This document shows, piece after piece, positions 34,285-46,091 of a stretch of DNA of 64,000 nucleotides. Source of the DNA: Harmonia axyridis (lineage: Eukaryota; Arthropoda; Insecta; Coleoptera; Coccinellidae); contig NC_059505.1 in assembly GCF_914767665.1 (NCBI RefSeq), positions 34,221,506 through 34,285,505 of the forward strand, read 5' to 3'. Below the pieces are notes generated by a model. That model saw nothing but the letters and a program-made list of their open reading frames with translations. It had not been told where the DNA came from and did no database searches. The translations under genes and the position numbers were made by a program. Each line of letters begins with the position of its first letter. Position 1 is the first letter of the stretch.

Positions 34285-34811
34285 GTATTGATTGAATTGA
34301 GAATATTTCCCGAAGCTTAACAACCCAAACCAGCTGGTTACTACCAGCAAGATCTCATTAAAAATTCTCTTCTGACCACCCCATGTCAAACGCTGCTTCA
34401 TTTCTGCGTTCGCCAGCTGGTAGATGCGGACATATTGAAAAAAAAAACAGAGTACAATGGCTTCGTTTTTGGAACAGGTCAATATATACCGGAAATATTA
34501 AGCTCCGTTTAGCGGGAAACAATATTGCTCTAGCGTGAAATCGGCCACAACATGAAATACTCGAACTTTACACGAAATGAGTATGTACTCCGTTATTAAG
34601 TGAGCTCTGAGTATAGTCCGCAAGACGCTTGTTTGAAACTTTCGCAAATCGTGAAATAAGACCTCAATATCGATTTGTGGAATAAGGATTTCTTTTGAAT
34701 TTCGGCTCTTTTAATTTGAGGCTCGATGATGAAAAATGCCAGAAATGATTGCGTAGGTACGTTCAAGATGTTTAGAAATACTGGTGGAGCCACTGATTAT
34801 ATTTTCTCAGA
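34285..34811. other. non-coding stretch, nothing recognised
   Basis: No gene seen. A 92-codon minus frame (34204-34482) overlaps the mariner end and lacks motifs. Confidence 0.4.
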
Positions 34812-35362
34812 TCTTTTTTTTCAAGGTCCGGAATTTACATTCCCTACGCCTTTAATTTAATTTCTCCTATTTTCTACTGTTGTCTGATCGATAGACTTCC
34901 TCCCTACTTCATGTCACTTTTTTCTTCTATTTAGTTCTTTGAAAGAGGTATTTTCTTTTATTTCTCATTCTTATTTTTATTTGTAGTATCTTTCTTAATT
35001 CCTTATTCTCGTGCTCTTTCAGCGTCTCTACTGTCTTCTTTCTTTGTTTGTTGACTATTTCCTCAAAAGTTTCAATTTTCAGTTCTTCTCTGATTTGTTG
35101 GTTGGTTATATACCATGGGGCGCCAACCGCTGTTCTGATTACTGATTTTTAAGTACTTTGCAACTGATCCTTATTTATTGTCTTTCGTATTGTACCAGGT
35201 AACTCCTGCATACGTAATGCTTGTTATTAGCACTATTTTTATTATCTTCAGCTTGTTTTCTAAAGAAAGTTTACTTTTAGCGTTGAGTAGAGGGTACAGT
35301 CTCCCGTGCAATTGCCTTGCCTTTTTTCTGATTATATTTTGATACTTGGTACTTTAAAGTTA
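34812..35362 (-). pseudogene. Jockey-type LINE fragment, C-terminal reverse-transcriptase region with A-tail
   Basis: Read on the minus strand, 35355-34930 gives, with several frame changes, KARQLHGRLYPLLNAKSKLS, NKLKIIKIVLITSITYAGVTW, GAPWYITNQQIREEL and KHENKELRK-like text. These match the thumb and C-terminal region of Jockey-clade reverse transcriptases (their usual phrases are LYPLLNRKSKLS, YASPVWG and NAPWYVSN). The 3' end closes in an A run at about 34812-34820, the normal 5'-truncated LINE layout. No intact frame. Identification is from memory of the family. Confidence 0.7.
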
Positions 35363-35719
35363 CCACACAGGGACGCCGCCATGGACATTTTGCCGAGGCA
35401 CAAAGTCAGTTAACAAAAAAAAAGACATAAATGTTTTCTCGTATGTTATTGAATAAATCGAATAGACGCTCTCAACTAGTTTTGCAAATACAAATAAATA
35501 CTAAAATGCACCTTCAAGAACTTCTTCGTCTTTTTACTATAGAGCGTCCTACTTTTGAACAATTAAGGGTGTTTTTGATGAACTCGACAAAACGTCCTTC
35601 GACAAGGTGATTTTAAATTCAAAAATACGTTTTCATATGAAACTGAAAAGATGCCTGAGAGAAATAATAAAGACTCTTTCGAATAAAATTCAAGAACCCG
35701 CAATCTGAAAGCGCTAAAG
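35363..35719. other. non-coding stretch, nothing recognised
   Basis: No gene or element ends seen. Confidence 0.4.
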
Positions 35720-36447
35720 TATACAGGGTGCACCAGTATCAACTCGACGCCCCATTACGGGCTGAAATTTTCAAATTTTCATTTCGACACAGTACCAGGC
35801 TCCATTAGAGCTACATTATCAAATTTCTTATAAATACACAGATTGTACCAAAAAAGTGTAAATAATAAAAAATATAGGTTCTAAATAGAAAATCTAGATG
35901 AATTTGAGTTGTCATCTTCTGATAAACACCCTGTACATTTTTAATCCAAACTGCAAACAGTCTTATAAAACTACGTATTTGCAGAATCGAAAATAAGAAA
36001 GTTTTTTTCAAAAAAGAACTTTTTCTACCGAAATATTCAAAAAAATGTGAGTCCCCGTCGCCATCATTTTTTTCATGAGAATCCCATTAACTCATGAACC
36101 GTTGAGTTTTTACCGAAGGTATGCTGAAATTGTCATCAAAAAAGCTATTTAATGATACAATATTATACAGGGTGTGCCATTTGAAATAAGGAAGTAGTCG
36201 TATGTTTCCAGTATGACTGGAAGTTTTAGAGATCAGAAAATATTTCAGGTAGAAAGATCTTCATCTCAAACCCCAATATGCTGATTTTCAACACAAAATT
36301 TAAAAGTTATGCGGAGAATTTTTATTAATTTTATCAACTTTGGAAGGATATATCTCTCTTAATATGCATTTCGAGCCATAGGTTTATTCTCAAACTATAC
36401 CTATTTCTCAATGTTCTAATGTACACATTTTTGACTCACCCTGTATA
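35720..36447 (+). repeat. modular ACAGGGTG-bounded repeat, relative of the 60.9-62.4 kb palindrome
   Basis: It starts TATACAGGGTGCACC and ends TCACCCTGTATA, with internal module edges ACACCCTGTACA (about 35926) and TATACAGGGTGTGCC (about 36164). Segments 35860-36240 closely follow 61890-62290 in order and orientation: tacgtatttgcagaatcg, ctcatgaaccgttgagttt, aaataaggaagtag. No coding sequence. Confidence 0.8.
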
Positions 36448-36542
36448 AAGGTAACCTGGAAATGTTAAAATATGTATCTTCTATCAATGTCCAATATCAA
36501 CTTGATTTCTGCAAATCAAAATATAACTGAATGAGCCAATAC

Positions 36543-37134
36543 CTCAGAGTTATAAACATAGATAGAGGAAGCATATGTCATTTTCAGTAAGCAAACTTTG
36601 TCCCCAAGATGAACTATCAAATTTGACAGGATGCGCGCGGAAATGAAAACATATCAGTGACACGATATTTCACTCAATTCGCGAGTTTCTCCACAAAGAA
36701 CGTACTCGTTATGTCACATAGTGAATCAACGTTTCATATCAACTCATAATGTATTGAGATGAATACCTGAATATATCAGAAATTCAGAAAACAAACTTCA
36801 AGTGCGCCAAACGACGTGAAACAACGTTTGACACTAGGAGAGCAAGTGTTGCCAAACCTTGGATTTTTCAGCAGAAAGATACAGAAAATAATAAATATTC
36901 TGCATACTATGAATTCGACAATTATGAAAATATCGGTTTCCAAATATTCAAATTTGCATATTTAATTGAGAATCACTCAAATAAATATATTTCATTCAAT
37001 ATAATATACATTCATAACGATATACTAAAATTGGGGATTTGAAAATATATCACAATCCGACAACGTAATCTAACCATGTTGGGGGACATGTAAAAATTGC
37101 GTTTACTCCCTCTATCCATGTTTAATACTCTATG
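36543..37134 (-). mobile_element. P-type MITE (copy P3), reverse orientation
   Basis: It begins CTCAGAGTTATAAACATAGA and ends TTTAATACTCTATG. Flanks gccaatac and gccattac (7 of 8 match) give the 8-bp duplication. On the minus strand the ATG of the THAP-like start is followed at once by TGA, but the downstream codons (CVLC-type spacing degraded to RVRSLWRN-like) still align. 592 bp. Confidence 0.85.
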
Positions 37135-37715
37135 GCCATTACCAACTTAATCTCGATTTTCCACAGCCGCCCGAGATGTCAATAATTCCTGAACGGACTA
37201 TACATAACTTATGAATAGTTCATTATTACATTCATCAGACTTGCAGTAAACCAGCGCATGTCTTTCATTCAAAATTCAAAATCCGATCAAGTGATCTGGC
37301 ATTGCATCGAATCTAAAGTTTCGATGGCGATGGAATTGGACATCGTTCCAATAATTTCATGCCAAATAATGATGATTCATAGTCGGAATGTACTGTTAAT
37401 GGAGATTCCATCCGGTGAGTCACACTTCTCGTGAGAATCGCTTCTCGAAAAGGAATTCTAAGAATTGCACTGTAGAATTGGCAACACGGTTTTGGCCTCC
37501 TGATCTATGATTCGATATTTTATATGAATATTATAAAAATTTAATAATGTGGACTTCCTTTTTTGGTACCACTGTTTGCTACTTTGTAGACTCGGTAAAA
37601 TGTACCTAAAACGTTAGCCAATAAGTTCTGGTCCTGGAGCTCAGATGGCACCACCAGTAATATACCATTTTTCTTTGATTTTTAGTATCCAAAGCTCCAT
37701 AAAATGCATGTCAAC

Positions 37716-38125
37716 CATAAAGTAATAAACATAGATAGAGGAAGTATACGCAATTTTTACATGTCCCCAACATGGTAAGATTACGTTGTCAGATTGTGAT
37801 ATATTTTCAAATCCACAATTCTACTATATCGTTATGAATGTATTACATTGAATGAAACATATTTATTTGAGTGAATCCCGATTAAATATGCAAATTCGAA
37901 TATTTGGAATCCAATATTTTTTTCAATTGTCGAATTTATAATTAGCAGAATATTTATTATTTTCTGTATCTACCTGCTGAAATCCAAGGTTTGGCAACTT
38001 TTGCTCTCCTAGTGTCATCGGTTGTTTCACGTCGTTTGGCGCGCTTTAAGTTTGTTTTCTGAATTTCTGATATATGTATTTAGGAATTTATTTCAATATA
38101 TTTTGAGTTGATATGAAACGTTGAT
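37716..38125 (+). mobile_element. P-type MITE (copy P4), right end missing
   Basis: Left end CATAAAGTAATAAACATAGA. The sequence follows the family up to ATATGAAACGTTGATG, just before the THAP-like ATG, and then stops matching. Confidence 0.8.
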
Positions 38126-40667
38126 GACTAATGAAAAGAATAGTAAATTTCTAATATAAATTTGCCTACAACTTTCGAATGTCAGAATTAATGTATGGGA
38201 GAATTATTTTAAAAACTTGTCAAAATCCTTCTTTATTTCCTAGAAAAAGTTAGAATGCAGGCACTATTTTTATTCCAGTAGATTTTGATTAGAAAGGGGA
38301 AAGAAGCAAAGAAAGGAAAGTAATGAATTAAATATTTTTATGGCAATTAAACCAAAAATTTCAGTAGAAAATGTAGTCAAAAATTATGTTTGGAATGACC
38401 TCCACCATTCCTTATACAAGCACGTGCCCTCTTTATTTCTTCAGTTGTTACTTTTCGCCTCTAATTTACTCTCAATTCTCACTGCTTCGTCTTCTCTAAC
38501 TGTGTTAGATCCGGACTTCTCGCTGGCCACGATAATATTTTAAAATTATAATCAAATTTGATGAACGTAGAAAAAATTGCCGAAAAATGAAGTAAGGTGA
38601 GAAATCTTTAAAAAATTACAAAATCTCAAATATCTCGTAAACTGTTGATTTTTGGTTATCACTAAATATAGCCCAAACGACAGCAAATGAGTCATACTAA
38701 CATATCATATTCATACACAGTTCATTTTTGATCATTCGAAGTTCAAAGGACCTCAAAATTTCAAATTATCAAGAAATTTAAAATAATTTGAGGTTTGAAC
38801 TATCAATGGTAGAAATGAAATATACTAAGTGACTAACACCAGGTCTAAAGGTAAAGATTTGAGTTTGGTTCCAATAAGATGAAAGTAAGCCAACGACTAG
38901 CTATTCAAAAAAATGTATAATCTTGAGCACTACGTGATTTTACTATATTTAACCTTATCTTATAGTGAATACCAAGTATCAATTCAGAATTGTATATTAT
39001 AAATGAAAATCACACTCATTTTGTGATGAGCATGAGACTTTAATTGATACACAAAAATCACCAATACCTAGGTTTCTTTTCATATAGAATATGTTCAGAG
39101 TACCACATAATATTACAAATGTTAAAAGATTCACCCTATATATGCACGTACACAAACCAAACAAAAAGAGAAATACAAATAATTCTATGTATACAGTACT
39201 TTCTACTATTTTTATCTTTATTTATAAGATAAAAAAAGATGATTTCAAATTTCTTATTCAAAATTTAATCTGGTGGCGTTGTTGACATATGCGATCTCTA
39301 CTACCTTCAAAGGAAATTGAATGAAAAAATCTTACCTTCAAATTTTTCTATTTCAGTTATGTGAATTTCCAAGATGTTCTTGAAGAAGTGGTTCCTAATT
39401 TCCAATCGTTCAAGGTTAACTGATCCAATTCCAAAAAAAAAGTATTTTCCATTCAAAATCCTCCTTACTAAGGTGTTGATACGGCATAGGCATATAAAAA
39501 ACTATATAAAAATAGAAGAAGAGAAAGAAGAGCCTTCTGCAAAACGAAATAAAGATGTTATAAGAGAAAAATTATAGTTTTAAAACTTACATGTTGTGGA
39601 AGATCGGTGTTAAACTTTGTAGTCAAATCCAATAAATGGAAAGTAATTCCACTTCAAACTCAGGTAGAAGTGTAATTACCAATATTTGTAACAAAACTCA
39701 GAGAAAATTCAGAGAAAATAAATCGATAATGATATTGAGACAAAAGCAAGGTAAAATAAAATATATCTCCAAGCGGTGAATCTTCAGAATGATGATTTGA
39801 AACAGATGAAGTTTTTCGCGATATGAAAATTTTCATGTTCAATGTATGTATCATGCACCATCTAGCGCCATGTAATTTAACAAATTAAAATTTAATAAAT
39901 CGAGAAGAAAACATTAATAATTTAGAATTAGAAAATAAATATCTCCAGGGAATAGGAAGTACTTTTAAAAATTAGTTTTGATAAAAAAAATTGAATTATA
40001 GGATTGAGCAGAATTAAACACGTAAAAATAGAACCGTTGGACCAAAAAAATGTGTTTATGACGGTGTATAAAAAATAAAGTGTTGTTATAAATTTATTAT
40101 TACGATGGTCAATCTATGACCTAGAAACCTCGAAAGATGCTTACCGTAGCAGTAAGCGAGATCTCAGATGTCAGATGAAAATTTTCTAGTTCTGTTGTAA
40201 TGAATGATATGATTCGTATGTATAATGAATTCTTTTCATATTAATTGGCATATAGGTACAAACTGAATTTAAACCTAGATGGATCTGTTGTCATGAAACT
40301 ACGTCACGGTTATTTTTTTTACATTCAACTAAAATTTTTATGGTTATAGTGACGCGATCGATATGAAATATTGGCTAAAGCATGAAATTGTTATTTTATA
40401 GCAAGAATCACATAGAAGTATGGCATTCTTAATTTTCTTGAAGCTCCATTAACTTCGTAGACTTTTTGATGGCTGTAAAAGCTAATTGTTTTGGAGTAAA
40501 TTGGTCATTAACTTTGTTCAAGTTGAAACTGATTCCAATTAACGGCCAATATATTTTTGGGGTTATTACCCTCATATTAGGCATCTTCTTTACATATTTT
40601 ATTGCGGGATAGTCGACTACGCATTATACAGGGTGGTACGATTTTATTGAAAATTTGAGTTCTTGGG
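38126..40667. other. long AT-rich stretch, no firm gene
   Basis: Mostly low-complexity AT-rich sequence. The one item worth noting is a possible short exon at 39357-39414, listed separately. An ACAGGGTGG motif occurs at 40628. Confidence 0.4.
39357..39414 (+). other. possible short exon, very tentative
   Basis: A good acceptor (TTTTTCTATTTCAG) precedes 58 bp that read YVNFQDVLEEVVPNFQSFK, followed by AAG and GTTAAC, a poor donor. The peptide looks natural but I cannot name a family, and no partner exons were found nearby. It may be chance. Confidence 0.15.
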
Positions 40668-41249
40668 AATAAACATAGATAGAGGAAGTATACGAAATTT
40701 TTACATGTTTCCAATATGGTTAGATTACGTTGTCGGGTTGTGATATATATATATTTTCAAATCCACAATTTCACTATATCATTATGAATGTATATTATAT
40801 TGAATGAAATATATTTATTTGATAATAATTCCCGATTGAATATGCAAATTTGAATATTTAGAATCCAATATTTTACCTAATTGTCGAATTTATAGTAAGC
40901 AGAATATTTATTATTTTCTGTATCTAACTACTGAAATCCAAGGTTTGGCAACTTTTGCTCTCCTAGTGTCATCGGTTATTTCTCGTCTTCGGTGCGCTTG
41001 AAGTTTGTTTTCTGAATTTCTGATATATTTAGGTATTTATTTCAATATATTTTGAGTTAATATGAAACGTTGATTCACTATGGGACATAAGCAATTCGTT
41101 CTTTGTGAAGAAACTCGCGAATTGAGTGAAATATCTTATCACTGATATATTTTCCTTTCTGCGCGCTTCATGTCATATTTGATGGTTCATGTTGAGGACA
41201 AAAATGAAAAATGGCATCTGCACCCCCTATCTATGTTTATCACTCTATG
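40668..41249 (+). mobile_element. P-type MITE (copy P5), left tip missing
   Basis: The left begins within the inverted repeat (AATAAACATAGATAGAGG). The right end is complete (ATCTATGTTTATCACTCTATG). The THAP-like start near 41081 reads MGHKQFVLCEETRELSEISY before the stop, with one of the paired Cys lost. Confidence 0.8.
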
Positions 41250-42628
41250 GAAGAAACCAATGTTCTATCGAATATTTTCAGTGCTGCGGTTAAAATAGAA
41301 AATAATGACCGTTCTAAAAGTATAGAGGAGAGTTAATGTTTTTTGAATGGGTCACCTATAACACTTGCTTACAATTATACAATAGACACAAAATTTATTA
41401 AATCTAAAAATAAATGAGAAATATTTATATAAACGGATAACTCTTTTGAAAAACCGAAAACAGAATGCTTTTCGACAAATCTGCGACTAAAAAAACTGTG
41501 TTGAAATATGGTCCAAATGAAAAAACTTCAACTGTCCTCTATATCTCTGAAACAGTTATTACTTTCCATGATCTGTACGAATAACATATAAACCATAAAA
41601 ATCACCGAAAAAAACGTTCAGGAATTTTTCGAATATCTCGAACAGAAACTAAGATATAGCGAAATATTTAGAACAGTCATTTTTCAGAATCGCCCTGTAA
41701 CTCGAGAGCGAATCAAGATATGTATGATCTTCATTCTGATATCTTATTATTTCGAAAAAAGAGATCGGGATTTCTTTAAAATTTTTCCTCCAAGTCTTTT
41801 AGTTCTCGAGATGCTTTCAGTGAGCATCTAATTTGGAACACCCTGTACTAGTAGATACAAAAATCAATCGTAATCAATTCTGATCTTCACATTTTTTTCA
41901 TCAATAAACCTAACGAAAAAGATCTTAAAGAAGAAAATAGCCAAAGTGGCTTGTAACCTCTCACTCAATCGCACTCAAGTTTCTAATATGGAAACAAAAG
42001 AAGCGATGCCAAGGTATCCTACGATCTAGAAGTCTTCCGTTAATGAATTCTCCCCCATTCACTAATTTCAACGGAACAGGAAGTTGTAAATGGACTACAA
42101 TGTATCATAAGATAGTTCCTACTTCAAAAACGAACCTTGATGAGTCCACTAACCGGTTTAGATACCTAGAAAACTTATAATTCGATGTTTGTACGTACGT
42201 CACTTAAAGAAGTCCATAATTTATCGAAGCAATGCGCTGTCATAAATGAAAAAGTGGAAGGTTAGCGGCACTCTTAAATGAATCATTCCAGAGAAGCGTG
42301 TTCATAGATTTCAATCTAAATTTAGATTGACACTGCATTCTGTATAGATATAATAGTCGTGGGTAACTGTGAATGGCATCATTGAAGTTGAATGTACGTG
42401 TACATTGAAATCGTTGAGCTATTTTTGAGTTTGTTGCTTTTTGAGCGCTCGTCAAATAATTTTTCGAATTTTGAACCGGAAATGATCTAAAATGATAAGG
42501 TACGTCTGACTGATGACTAGTCCTAGGACAAACTTAATTCTGTCCGTAAACTACATAACTCTCGAACGAAGAAACCTAGAAACTTGCGATTTCAATTGTG
42601 GATTCGTGAATCGAATGATAATTAATAT
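41250..42628. other. AT-rich stretch, nothing recognised
   Basis: CACCCTGTAC at about 41829 is another module-edge motif. No gene found. Confidence 0.4.
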
Positions 42629-42806
42629 TAGGAAAATTGAAAAGTCCCCGGTCTGATTCACAGATGGCGGTGCTTGTATTGAATTTATATGATTTTTAGT
42701 TAGTACCAACCTTAAAACGATACGTGTCAAAATTTGACAGCGGTTCGACCATTAGTTTGTGAGATATTGCGTTGTGCGTGTAGCTTCTTTTGTTATTTGA
42801 TAAGAG

Positions 42807-43955
42807 ATGAAAAAAAAAAGAATTTCGTGTGCTGATAAAATATAGCTTTTTGAAGGGAAAAAATTCAGTTGAAGCAAAATCTTGGCTTGATGAAGAGTTT
42901 CCAGAGTCTGCACAAGAAAAATCAACCATCATTGATTGGTATATTAAGTTTTAATGTGGTGAAATGAGCACCGAAGACGGCGAACGCAGTGGACGCACAA
43001 AAGGAGTTGTCACCGACGAAAAATTCAAAAAAGTTCGCACAATAATTTTGAATGACCGTAAAGTGAAGTTGATCGGGATAGCATACATTGTGAAGATATC
43101 ATCTGAACGTATACATCATATCATTCACGCAAATTTCATTCATGTGGTGGCATCAAAACCATAGAAAAAAATTAGTTGATTTTGACACCAAATGACCTGA
43201 ATCTCCTCAAGTATTCTTCCGATTGTGATGAAAATTTGCACTGAGGATCACAGTCCTTGAACGGAGACTTGTGCCAAATTTCATTTCTGTGTTTGCATCA
43301 CCGCGCGAGCTCACAATCGATCAAAAGCAACAACGTGTTAATGATTCTGAGCAGTGTTTGAAGCTGTTTAAGTACAATAAACCTGAATTTTTGCTTCGAT
43401 ATGTGACAATGGATGGAACATGGCTCCATCATTGCACTCCGGAGTCCAATCGACACGATGAACCGAATCCAATACGAGTAAAAACATAACAGTCAGCTGG
43501 CAAGGTTATGGCATCAGTATTCTGGAATGAGCAAAATATAATATTCATTGATTACCTCCAAAAAGTCCAGACCATCAACAGCGATTATTATATAGCGTTA
43601 TTGGATCGTTTAAAGGATGAAATCGTTAAAAAATGGTCCCATTTGAAGAAAAAAAAAGGTGCTGTTTCATCAAGACAATGCGCCGTGTCACAAATCAATA
43701 AAAACAATGGCAAAATTGCATGAATTGGGCTTCGAATTGCTTCTGCATCCACCGTATTCGCCAGATCTGGCCCACAGCGACTTTTTCCTGTTTCCAGACC
43801 ACGCTGAAAAGTAATTTAGCGCCAATAAAGAAGTTATCGCCGAAACTGAGGCCTATTTTGAAGCGAAAAACAAATCTTACTACAAAAATGGTATCGAAAA
43901 GATGGAATATCGCTATAATCGCTGTATCGCCCTCGAAGACAACTATGTTGAATAA
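42807..43955 (+). pseudogene. irritans-type mariner transposase, frameshifted
   Basis: It starts MKKKRISCADKI in a shifted frame at 42807. FLKGKNSVEAKSWLDEEFPE, STIIDWYIKF and RGEMSTEDGERSGRTKGVVT follow with frame changes. 43271-43489 gives RELTIDQKQQRVNDSEQCL and YVTMDGTWLHH, where the first catalytic Asp-Glu pair reads Asp-Gly. 43508-43723 gives ASVFWNEQNIIFIDYLQK. The FHQDNAPCHKSIKTMAK block with the second Asp is read in another frame. PPYSPDLAHSDFFLF supplies the third Asp. The normal length is about 348 residues. Several frameshifts; dead. Confidence 0.85.
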
Positions 43956-43975
43956 TAATATCAACTTTTGCCAAA

Positions 43976-44790
43976 AATAGTATATTATTCAACGAGCGGT
44001 AATGTAGGTCATAACTCACGCAGATGAAGTTTGCAGCACGAGCCGCAGGCGAGTGCTGTAATTCATCAAGTGAGTTATGACCATTACCGCAAGTTGAATA
44101 CTATACTTTATCTACGAATTTATCAATAAATACTAAGAAAAAAATACAGACTTAGAATACAGACAGAAGGAACGGGAAATAAACATATGTGCTCGATCCC
44201 GACTAAAAGAGAGATGGAAACTTAGTGTCACCAATCACAATCGAACTAGCTTCGGCTAGCTCGAATACAGTACAGAGTACAGACATAGAACTATATTGAA
44301 AACCCCCAATAGTTGCCTATAAAAATGCATTAAAATATACCAAAAAACATTCCCTGTAAACGACGACTTAATGACCTTACTGCTACAAACCCCTTTATAT
44401 TTTTTTCGGCCAAGTAATTCTGTATGGTAACATTAGCTGTTTGTCTTTTCGAAATGTATACCTATATAATATTTCATCTTCACTATCTGAATTAATCGTT
44501 TTCTGCAAAACATTCACAATAATTAGATATCAACTTAATTTGAAAACGTCAAAATTATTAAAGTGACATTCACTCGGACATTTCTCCCCTCAATAACAAT
44601 AATGGAATGTTCCTTTTCGGCCAATCGAATAGAAGCAGAGAAGTATAGAAGCACAGATCCATATTTTCCGATTTATTATAGTGAGTTATAGTAGTGAGTT
44701 GTTATAACTCACGATGTTTGTTAATAGATACTATTCACTTCTCAAAAGCAGTTGAATAATGAATATATAATTCAATAGGAGTAGATATAA
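43976..44790 (+). mobile_element. hairpin-ended insertion (element F) in the irritans mariner 3' end
   Basis: It starts TAGTATATTATTCAACGAGC and immediately forms a 135-bp imperfect hairpin: GCGGTAATG and GGTCATAACTCAC pair with GTGAGTTATGACC and CATTACCGC, ending by 44112. The loop carries a smaller hairpin, CAGCACGAGC/GCGAGTGCTG. Towards the right end lies a palindrome, GTGAGTTGTTATAACTCAC (about 44695-44713), then AGTTGAATAATG. The first bases resemble those of E1 (TAGTATATTCTAAAAC), and the plan of a large hairpin at one end and a small palindrome at the other is shared. No coding sequence. Confidence 0.65.
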
Positions 44791-44834
44791 ATGTGTTTTA
44801 CTATGGTAGACCGGGGACTTTTCAATTTGCCTGT

Positions 44835-46091
44835 TATTCATCTTCAAGTGGGATTCATCTTTTTCTAGGTCATATTAGATATTCAATATTTCGTATTGTT
44901 ATCACCTCTAAAGAACGCAAAAACATTCCAGCTATGAGGGCAGCGGATGACGTCAAGTCTTTCATACGTTTCAATGCAGATAGATATAGTGTTAAGGATC
45001 ATACGCCACCCTATCCATTTTGAGCAACTACGACGCTAAGTGGAAAATGACGTAAAGGCGCCCACGACTAAAACTTGTTTTATTTCGTATTGAGTTTTCC
45101 CTTCAACGCCCACTGGCTGAAACGTGGAGACGTGGTAAAAAAAATGTGTTTTCATCCAATCAGTCTTCATTAGAAAATGTGCTGGTACGATACAGAGACG
45201 GTATTTTTGACAAGTGATCTTTCAAGACGTACAGGGTGGGCAAATTTCGATGTTTTAGCTCTACAACTTTTGAACCAGAGGTGATAGACAAAATCTGATA
45301 CCCCATTCTCGGTCTCTTTTTCTGAGAAACTAATAAGGGTGGTATTAATTTTTGACCACCTTCTTTTGTTTTCGAGTTATAGGCGAAAATTGGAAAAATG
45401 GTGATATCGAAAAACATTTATAGCTCTGAAATTAAAATATTATACAGGCACTTTTTTACGTAGAATCCAGTGGAGTGCTTGTTTTTTCGAAAGGTTCTTT
45501 AATTACGAAGCTACGACCCAAAGTTATGTTTTTCAAATGGAAACACTAGATTTATGTGCCATTTTTTGAAAGCTTAATTTTTCCTGATTTCAAAAATATA
45601 TAACATCGTATGGTTTGTATTGATATAAATAATAGAAAATGGTTGAAACCCTTTTTTCATCTAAGAGTCCCAATATTGCTATGGTTTTAACTGTTAATGA
45701 GCACAGAAAAATTGAGCTTTCTATAACAAGAGCAGTGTCCTTCCATCAATCTGATTATTTCTATGCTTTTCACTAATTCCTACAAAATTCGAATCTAGAT
45801 ATTTTTTATAAATTTTTCATCTAAAAATTGATTTGGAAATAACGAGAAGATCCACAAGATCGAATGTTTCAATCGAAAAAGTTGTAATGAGATGGATGTA
45901 TCAGAAGATTATTTTCATAGGTCTCCAGAATGAATACGCACCATTTCAAATAGAATATGAAACAACGCATATATGATTGAACTCAACAATATAATTACGA
46001 AGAAAACAAACAAGAAATAATATTTAACCTAATAATGACAACAACGCACAGTCGACACATCTTCTCGATATTTCGCACCGAATTCAATAGG
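44835..46091. other. non-coding stretch with one module-edge repeat
   Basis: GTACAGGGTGGGCAAATTTC at 45229 starts a repeat segment of a type repeated in part near 60262. No gene seen. Confidence 0.45.

Larger units (their letters stand above)
42629..44834 (+). mobile_element. irritans-type (Himar-like) mariner with an insertion in its 3' end
   Basis: The left end includes AAAATTGAAAAGTCCCCGG, and the right end the complement of ACAGGCAAATTGAAAAGTCC. Both match the irritans inverted repeat core AAGTCCCCGGTCTG. TA lies beside the right end. The 3' untranslated sequence is broken between TTTTGCCAAAAA (about 43977) and TGTGTTTTACTATGG (about 44791) by an 800-bp insertion. Confidence 0.85.

Noticed and set aside
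42512..42536. CTGATGA followed by GTCC, GGAC and AAAC, resembling a second hammerhead
   Set aside because: The essential GAAA is absent (reads CAAA), the helix II pairing overlaps itself, and no helix I or III can be drawn.
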